This document shows positions 57,030 through 64,000 of a stretch of 64,000 nucleotides of DNA, in pieces. Position numbers and translations under genes: made by a program. The stretch covers positions 50,762,591 through 50,826,590 of the forward strand of contig OZ022258.1 in NCBI GenBank assembly GCA_963978905.1, written 5' to 3'. The notes beneath the pieces are model-generated. The model searched no databases, was not told where the DNA came from, and saw only the letters and a list, made by a program, of their open reading frames with translations. Source of the DNA: Trichostrongylus colubriformis (Eukaryota > Nematoda > Chromadorea > Rhabditida > Trichostrongylidae). Numbering within the stretch: position 1 is the first letter of the stretch; each line of letters starts with the position of its first letter.

Positions 57030-57290
57030 TTTTTGTGGAAATGAGGGAAGGGAAAAGGTTCGTCTCGATTTGCGGACTACCTGCCTCTTCACGGGGAGGC
57101 CGTCTTGGTCAAGAATCAACGGTGTGAAGGGGTTGTATTTCTCGGATCTTCGGCCATTTCCATCCATTTTTGCTTCACTGTCCTATTACTAGGCATCTCG
57201 ATTATCATCTTAACTTTTTTATCACTTTTCGTCCGAATTTCCCCATCCTGCCTTTAAGCAGTGGAAAGGTATTAACTGTGTTAGGCTTTC
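57030..57290 (-). repeat. Dispersed repeat family D1, inverted copy 2
   Basis: TTGTATTTCTCGGATCTTCG, GCCATTTCCATCCATTTTTG and CTTCACTGTCCTATTACTAG parallel 45,480-45,550. It lies just upstream of the recombinase exon on the recombinase strand. Confidence 0.5.
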
Positions 57291-57344
57291 CCGAGCAGTA
57301 GAAAATATCTCTTGTGTTTGAAGGTACTTGTTATACATTTTCAG

Positions 57345-57472
57345 TGCAGCAGAAGGCAAATGCACAACTTTAAACACATTTGGCCTCGATAAAGATAATG
57401 GAGAAGTGTGGGACGAAGAAGAAGAAGAAGGAAACTTGACTGACACAAAAGAGTGCTTTTGGAAAAAAATTG
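57345..57472 (+). CDS. Candidate exon with acidic tract, unidentified gene
   Basis: A 128-bp exon between ACATTTTCAG and GTAGGT (phase 1 in, phase 1 out) encodes AAEGKCTTLNTFGLDKDNGE, VWDEEEEEGNLTD and TKECFWKKI. Acceptor, donor and composition are convincing for a plus-strand gene. The family is not recognised and neighbouring exons were not found. Confidence 0.45.
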
Positions 57473-57789
57473 GTAGGTCACTTTATTTAGTGAAAGTAGG
57501 CAATTCCTGGATTTGTATAGGAGGACACATCGAATGACTGACTATCAGTGTTGCTCATATTCTCACTGGATCTCGGATTTGAAGAATGAAGTGATTGAAG
57601 CAGTCTAACAACCCATCCCACTTTATATATGCGACTAAGTTTCCGTTGGTGTGTGCTTGTTTGTGTGTGAGTCTAATTGACCGGAAATTCATATCTCGCG
57701 TCGCAGCAAAGAAGGGATACTGAATGTTACAAGTGATATAGAGGGTGGTAAGGGGACCATAGCGGTGGTGGACCGAAAATGATAGCAGT

Positions 57790-58160
57790 TAAAAAGGGCT
57801 GCTAACGAGCCTCAAGAGACGAATGTCATCAAATTTGTTTCGCCTTTCGATTCAAACTCAGAGCGTCGACACTCATAGGTGTTTCAAGGGGTAGAACGTG
57901 TACATAAATGGTGAGTGATCTAAACTGATAATGGTTGATAAAATTCGATAAAGAGCGCCGAAAGACAAACCCGTTGAATCCTAAAGAGCGTCGGGAGGCG
58001 AATGTCGGAAAGTCCGTCTCGCTTTTCATGGTGAAAGTGGAATATTCACGTTCATAAGCATTCGAGGGTGCGGGAACCTCAATGGTGACTTATCAGAACC
58101 GATAATGGCTAACAGGGGCTGCTAAAAGCCGCTAAGAAGTGTATTCGATCAAATGTGGTG
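57790..58160 (+). repeat. Diverged tandem duplication, about 185-bp unit
   Basis: GGGCTGCTAACGAGCCTCAA...ATGGTGAGTGATCTAAACTG and CGTCGGGAGGCGAATGTC...ATGGTGACTTATCAGAACCG are two diverged copies with the same order of motifs (GGCTGCTAA, GACGAATGTC, TTCGCCTTTC/TCGCTTTTC, GATAATGG). 58,160-60,560 shows a few inverted motifs (GTTGTTGGGTCTC / GGACCCAACAAC near 58,870-58,945) but no supportable gene. Confidence 0.55.
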
Positions 58161-60566
58161 CACCGCTACCATTACTATACGATCGCTACAGTAAAAGCGT
58201 CTAATGCTCAGTGCCATGCGGTGAACATATTTTGTTAATGTTCTGATACCAGTTGCCGATATATCGGCAGTTAAGCTGTCAAGCGTTCCAAATAATGGCG
58301 CACATCTTTTGACACTGCTATCTACATGGATGATCAGGATAGGACCTAGAACTGAGATAGCAAGAGCAGTGATTTATTTTCTCAAGCGGTACCAGCAACA
58401 ATATTGGGAATCGACCGCGGGACCTACGTATAATTCCAAATATTGATCCATGATTTATAAGAAACGATACAGAGATAAATGACATATAGATCTACCATCA
58501 ACGTGTGAGAATTAGAGGCTCAGCAATTGGACAAATTGCTACCAATCGATGCAGTGGAGCACAATTTTATCGATCCCCACAATGTCTGAACTCCCAATAG
58601 TGACTACTTCAGCCAAATGATTACTGGATAAACACATTTCATTTCTCACCCATTAACGTTGGTCGCTGACATCACTGTAAAAAGGGATATCGACTGCTAT
58701 CATCTGTATCGAAAAAAAAAGGTGGCCTGCTTCAGCGATGCGGTATGCTGTCGTAAATTACTGGATTATCGACATTAGCTCGAGCAGGGTGTGTCCTTAC
58801 ACAGGATGCCGCACGACGACGAGCGGCGTGCGACACAGTGTGTGCGAGCTATGCGCTTTGCGGTTGTTGGGTCTCAGAATGGTTACAACGTAATGCTAGG
58901 GGTGCGATACGCAGTTGACTTCTAATCGCTTCGGGACCCAACAACATGGCGCCTTTAGCTCGTCCGCATTGGTTCGCTTGCGACATGAGTGAATATATGT
59001 TGTGCTTTGATATCAGTAGCAATTGGATGGTTCATCTGCTAAGTTATGTGAAAATCCGAATAGTAATAGGTATTTGTAGAGATACCAGTTGGGCTAGCGC
59101 TCAGTACTGCGCTTATCACAATATGGATTTGTGTGATATGGACTTCTTCGATATGGGTTTGTCATTATCGACCATTTTCCTATTACATACTGCTATTGCG
59201 TAATTCGCGCAGTACTGTGCGAAGCCCAACTGATCTGTTTATACCGCCTCTACCCGTCATATCGAAAAAGACCATCCAGTATCTGAGAGACCCCGGTGGC
59301 CTGAGCCTCTCCCCTTGTTTCAAGGGAACTAATTTTAACGGCATAGTGGTTTTATTCTTCAAAAATTCTGAAATTCTTGTGCTAATGAAGTCCATTTCTT
59401 GGAGATTCTATGAGCATTCAGTACAAACTACCAGAATTATCATGACAAGGTTGGAAAGAGACAATATTAAGAAGGCCCACTAATGCCCCAATGTAACGTG
59501 GTACCTTTGGCGGCATAGTTTACCATAGTTCAAGTGCTCTGGTTCCATATAAAGTTCCTCTCACAACTGCAGAGGGTGTACCATTACCATAGCGCCAGGT
59601 CGAATCAAAAATCCACCATTTAGCCATCAAGATAGCAGTAGCAACTACGTGACCAAAGAGCTTGCTATAAAGGTGAAGCAGGGTTAAGAAGTTCTCAGCG
59701 TAGGTCGTATTTTAGGTTGCATAATAGCGAGATCGTATTTTCAAAAATTCTGGAGAATTCCTCAACGAACACCCCCGTGATTGATTTTTGGACCGATGAT
59801 GCGATCTATAAAAAAGACGTCCTACCGTGATCATACTCAGTACTAACTGAGTAACATCAATGCTTTGATTGTCGATTGACCTTTCACCTCGAGTATAAGA
59901 ATAGGTGGGTCTGAAACGAAGGCCGGGGGAGGGCCGTATTTTCCGGAATTTCCCACAACACTAAGGTTTGCTTGCTATCGACTGCGATAAGGTAGCAGAA
60001 ATAAGGTAGCATACGCAACCTTACTGGATGATTGCACGTACGAGTACTCGTACAAACGTCTATATCTGAGGTGAAATCTCGTGAAGCCAAAAACTATGGA
60101 GATCTTTTGAAGATTTTTCAGAGTTTTTTAATGTTTTATTTGTGGCCTTGTGTATTGCTCACACCACAAGAGATTTTGTTGAGCGAGATGACATTTAAAG
60201 ATTATCGTAAAATTCGCGTTCGAAGGCATAAGAATCGATAATTTGGTTACCGGTTAATGGATCTAAGGGTGCTATAAGCACTGCATCAACGAGGGATGAA
60301 ATGGCAATGATGCGCACAGTACAATGAGGCACTCACTTGTGGTGGGAGAGGGTGGGTCTTCAAAAAGAGTCTGGCAGCCATGGCCTTTTGCTCAGCCTTC
60401 TCAAAACGGCTGAGAGCCAGTGAGCCGCTTCCATGGTGAAAAGTACTTCCCTTACTTCATCCTTGGAGCCTGGGTTTCTACATGTTGAGTCTTTTGTAAT
60501 ACCTTATTATCACCCTTACTGTCTGTAACATGTTTCTCTTTCCATTTTATACATTGAAATTATCAG

Positions 60567-60990
60567 GAAAACACTTAAACGACGTAGTGGCACCACCTGG
60601 AGAAATTATCACCTTGAAGAATTTTTACGAGAGAATTCCTGAAGAAGAGCGTATGCGACTAATTGCACTACTTAAAGTATGTTATGCAGTAGTTCTTATT
60701 CTTTTATCACAAATCAAAGCAACCAGAAGTTAACGGTTTTAATAACGCCCACTTCGGAAGTAAAGAGAGGTGTTATTTCAGATGTACAGAGACACTTGGC
60801 CACTGTCTTCACCATATCAATCTTTCATAAGGCTCAATGAAGACGCAGTAAATCTAATAGGAACGTACGACATGTGAGTGCGCTTTGAATTCTAACTTTT
60901 CAGTGCCTACACTCAGTACGTGACCCACTTTGAGCTTCTGAAGGCAAGAAGACTGCATACACAGTTTCTTGTCATTCAAAGCAATTCTTA
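60567..60990 (+). CDS. Exon chain of an unidentified host gene, part 1
   Basis: Three exons join in phase. 60,567-60,676 (after TTATCAG, donor GTATGT) encodes KHLNDVVAPPGEIITLKNFY then ERIPEEERMRLIALLK. 60,782-60,873 (after TTATTTCAG, donor GTGAGT) encodes MYRDTWPLSSPYQSFIRLNE then DAVNLIGTYD. The next starts at 60,904 (after ACTTTTCAG) and reads AYTQYVTHFELLKARRLHTQ before a stop at 60,988, unless a GC donor after LLK is used. Splice sites are strong. The protein is soluble-looking, rich in Leu/Arg and contains no motif I recognise. Confidence 0.5.
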
Positions 60991-61066
60991 AACTATTGTT
61001 CGTAGTCCATAAAAACAGTGTGTACGATTGTCCAGTCGACTGTTGGATGTGGATGAAGAATCTCAG

Positions 61067-61273
61067 GGCACACCGACAAAAAATTATTTTGGAGACGTCA
61101 ATACGGACCTACTCTATGCGCATCGTTTGGCGGCAGACTTGTTCGTGTCACTGATACATCGATTGGAGCCGCACGAGTCTGTGATGTGCAGAGTTCATAC
61201 GCAGTACGTTATGTACTTTCTCGTGGATGGTCAAGATAGTGAGGTTGCGCAGTTCTATGTAGGATTTCTATGA
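61067..61273 (+). CDS. Exon chain of an unidentified host gene, part 2
   Basis: An open frame beginning after GAATCTCAG reads GTPTKNYFGDVNTDLLYAHR, LAADLFVSLIHRLEPHESVM and CRVHTQYVMYFLVDGQDSEV, and ends at TGA 61,271-61,273. It is in phase with the preceding exon if a GC-AG intron is assumed. A later isolated exon, 62,260-62,330 (after TTTTTTCAG), reads MINVHRMWLDLIIAAGERGS. Whether these belong to one gene is not shown. Confidence 0.4.
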   Translation, partial: GTPTKNYFGDVNTDLLYAHRLAADLFVSLIHRLEPHESVMCRVHTQYVMYFLVDGQDSEVAQFYVGFL

Positions 61274-61319
61274 AAGTCGACTCGCGCCTTGCACCGCTCA
61301 TAAGCCACACGTCGTCTCC

Positions 61320-61581
61320 TCGGGTGGGGTTCGACTGGTCGAATATTCGCTTCGCGGCGCCGTCAGTACGAGTCGTTTAGAATTTCGCTCAAGACGCAAT
61401 GGGCTGGTACCGTAAGGGACCTTCAAAGATAGCAGGTTGAAAGCTTCGGGAGTTCGCCTATCTCTAAAGGTCCCTTGCGGTACCAGCCCATTGCGTCTTG
61501 AGCGGATTCCAAACGACTCGCACTGACGGCGCAACGAGTGCGACACCGCGAAGCGAAAATTCGACCCTCAACCCGTCTCCT
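61320..61581. mobile_element. Foldback element of about 260 bp
   Basis: Arms 61,320-61,432 and 61,465-61,581 mirror each other: AAGACGCAATGGGCTGGTAC and GTACCAGCCCATTGCGTCTT are exact, and AATATTCGCTTCGCGG pairs with CCGCGAAGCGAAAATT. The right arm has an extra CAACGAGTGCGACA. Single copy here; family unknown. Confidence 0.75.
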
Positions 61582-62339
61582 TGGATCTCTCGCGGCTATT
61601 TTTCTCACCATGTTCCCCTTCCTGAGCGAGCCTCACAATCCTCTTGCAGCTCTGGATATCAGAACGATGATGTGATCACTGCAGACTTGGTCGGAACGGT
61701 CTCCTACCTAGTTTTTTTTTCACGTTTGATATGTTTCGTCTTCCTAAACGCCAGACTATAGCCTCTATATGTTTCAGAGGCGGCGAGATGAATGATTTGG
61801 ATGCTTAGGCCGACGTGAAAATGATAATCATTGGTAACCAGTAGGGATCTAAAGAGACGGCGTTTGGCGCATTCGCGCTGAAAGACGGCATTTAGATCCA
61901 TTTAGACAAATGTGGCCCACTCGATAGGACACGCCAAGAATCTCATGATGCGTTTAAACTGCTTCAAACCTATTTCAAATCTTATGATCAACAAAAAAAG
62001 AGGCCACCAACCCTTAGACCACTGTTCCATTTGAAAAAATATTGGTCAATTGGTACCTTCCCGTTTCGTAAAACATGTGTGCAAAGTGCTGCTCGAATGG
62101 ACAAATTCGTGATACAAACATACCACCTGCAAGTAACAGTCATCCGCCAGTGAAAGTGTTGCCCTCTTGATCGTAGCGATGGCAGCCGAGTGGGAAGCGG
62201 CCTTTACACTACTACTGCAACCCAAATCCATAAACATAACCAATCTGTTTTTTTTTCAGAATGATTAATGTTCATCGTATGTGGCTTGATCTCATCATCG
62301 CAGCAGGAGAGCGCGGCTCAATACAGTGGAGTAGTGTGA

Positions 62340-63675
62340 GTTATTCTAAAATAATGAGGAGTGTGACAGTTCTCATTATTTACAATACCCGTTCTTTTGG
62401 AAAAAACTGAGCCTTAAAACAATGAACTTCGAATGGATTTGGTACCGTGACAGTTTAAAAAGTCCAGAACGTGATTTGACAAATTCCGCTTTTCTGTACA
62501 AGCTTGTTCTTTGTTGGACAGTTTAGCTACTGCGTGATTGCTTTGCGTATTTTTGCGTTTCATAAGTATAGATTCATCCTTATGAACACATTAACTAAAA
62601 CTTGTGAAGGTCCTTGACGGAAATTTCTGACTTTATCGTAATCAGCATGCTTAATAGCCTTCATAGAATAATATCTACGTGAACTGGAAAAAAATCGGCC
62701 ATTTTCTAGCTGGTGGCTACCTTATGCACCGTTCAAGTATAGGCGCTGCCGCGCCAGTGGGTGGGGCATGCGACGTAGCACCGTCTCCGTCGATTGGCAG
62801 GAAATGGGATTCGAATTTTGAAATGAGGGAAACCGATAGTATCTAGCGGGTTTAGCTTATCTCTTTCATTATGTTGATTACCTTACCCGTTGCTTATAAT
62901 TCGTTTTGTTCTCTCATGAATTGGGTTCCTTCAGTGGAGGATCGTTATCTGCACTGTTTCACTTCATATTCTGTTAAACAAAGGTTCTTGATTTCCGTGA
63001 CACATCGAGGATGCCCATACTAGAAAGTATTGGGGAACTGCCGTACTCTGTGTTTGCTTCACCAAATTTAATACAGTTGAACCATGAAAGGATGAAGTCA
63101 ATCATGGCCACACGTAATGAAAATTAGAGAAATGAAATAATGTACGATAGAAAAACTGAAGCATGTTGTTGACGTATACATACGGAAGAAACGTAGAGGC
63201 GAGTATAATTCCCGCACCCCATTCGCCTTCAATGGCAGCCCCGATCCGCCGCGTCGCTTACCGCACAGTCGGCCGCGCGCCGCGTGCGCCACGTTGACTG
63301 CCGGGTCAAGAAAGAATCTCTCCAGAAATCTCGGTGACCAGACAGAAATTTTATCAAGGAAAAGCGTCGTACCGAGGAAGCAGTGAACACTGACGACTGT
63401 TTTGCATCTATCGGTGAATACCACGAGGTCGCTCCCTGCAACGACAGGTCTAAGTAGTCGTAAAATTTCTCATGTTATTCAAGTTTCTTTTGCGTATTTG
63501 ACAATCCATTTGTTCGAACTAACATCGTTTATAGCACGGCACTCACAAGGGAAGGATACCAGGTTGAAGTAGCTGTTTGCAGTAAGACACATACCGCTCA
63601 ACGAGTGTTTGTACGCTGATTCCCAGTCTGCTTTCAGAATCTGCCAAACTATTCTCTGAGTCTGCACCGCTTCCA
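62340..63675. other. Interval without recognised gene
   Basis: A 108-codon minus-strand open frame (63,424-63,098) contains VNVAHAARGRLCGKRRGG but has no supporting splice or homology evidence. Nothing else stands out. Confidence 0.4.
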
Positions 63676-63679
63676 CATG

Positions 63680-63850
63680 TATACTCCATTACGGAGCGTT
63701 TCCTAAGGCGTGGCCTACGTACATGGATGAGCGGCGAGGGTGAGAATGCGTGGCAAGAGTGAGAGTGTGTGGCGGAGTGAGAGAGTTTGATACACCCTCA
63801 CCCAATTCCGTAGGCCACGCCCTATCAGGCGCTCCGAAATAGACAGAATA
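63680..63850. mobile_element. MITE family M2, copy 2
   Basis: TATACTCCATTACGGAGCGT and AAGGCGTGGCCTACG are mirrored by CGTAGGCCACGCCCTATCAG and GCGCTCCGAAATAGACAGAA. The core, on the opposite strand, shares TATCAAACTCTCTCACTC and CACACACTCTCACTCTTGCC with copy 1 at 50,352-50,527. Confidence 0.7.
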
Positions 63851-64000
63851 AGCGTGTATCTCGGCCACATCGCAGATGAGTCCTGGGAAAATTCGAGGCA
63901 TGCCAGCAGCAACATAGTGCCGAGGTACTTGTGGGGTATTGAGTGGGCTGGGACCATGGATGGTATCCCCATTACAACTTTTTTGTCCTTCATAAGGATT

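Noticed and set aside
56787..57167. 126-codon minus-strand frame upstream of the recombinase as its missing first exon
   Set aside because: It overlaps the D1 repeat and has no donor leading in phase into the recombinase exon.
53200..60500. A complete DIRS/PAT retrotransposon around the recombinase
   Set aside because: I found no reverse transcriptase, RNase H or split direct repeats on either strand near it.

Overview
The window looks like nuclear DNA of a parasitic nematode, most likely a strongylid (hookworm-like) worm. Grounds: short exons with TTTCAG acceptors and GT donors; an acceptor a few bases before an ATG, as in spliced-leader trans-splicing; AATAAA signals just after stops; exons of a nematode-type serpentine chemoreceptor; several mariner families; and tRNA-derived SINEs of a kind I associate with strongylids (from memory, not searched). 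No bacterial operons, rRNA or CRISPR are visible. Genes are sparse and repeats dominate.

Layout. 1-16,525 (copy A) and about 23,471-43,672 (copy B) are two direct, diverged copies of one long segment. Between them lie foldback elements, a hairpin cluster and a satellite array (19,330-22,735). Each copy carries, in order: a mariner-derived foldback, a second palindrome, a chemoreceptor fragment on the minus strand, a mariner element, more foldbacks, a second membrane-protein gene on the minus strand, a tRNA-derived SINE, and a large palindrome with arms of about 2.5-3 kb around a 92-bp spacer. The copies differ by insertions that show when elements moved: a SINE only in B with a 13-bp target duplication, a tRNA-headed element only in A, and two unrelated mariners in exactly the same TA.

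The most interesting unit is a small secreted-peptide gene present once in each palindrome arm, four times in all. It has two visible exons: a signal-peptide exon and a Lys/Ser-rich exon ending CKNC. The two genes of each palindrome are divergent and share a palindromic central region of about 2.2 kb. Indels, intron lengths (763 versus 722 bp) and spacer direction show that the inner part of one palindrome is inverted relative to the other. The outer arms look homogenised within each palindrome.

The two chemoreceptor copies decay in complementary ways: copy A keeps the TM1 exon but has two stops in the TM3 exon, copy B the reverse. The second membrane gene is readable in A and broken in B.

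44-64 kb is single-copy. It holds a palindromic mariner transposase fragment, several MITE families (one Mutator-like with 9-bp target duplications), a cluster of tRNA-like sequences, two exons reminiscent of gamma-glutamyltransferase, a well-preserved tyrosine recombinase on the minus strand with no reverse transcriptase nearby, and short plus-strand exons of unidentified host genes. All exon models are read by eye and need transcript support.
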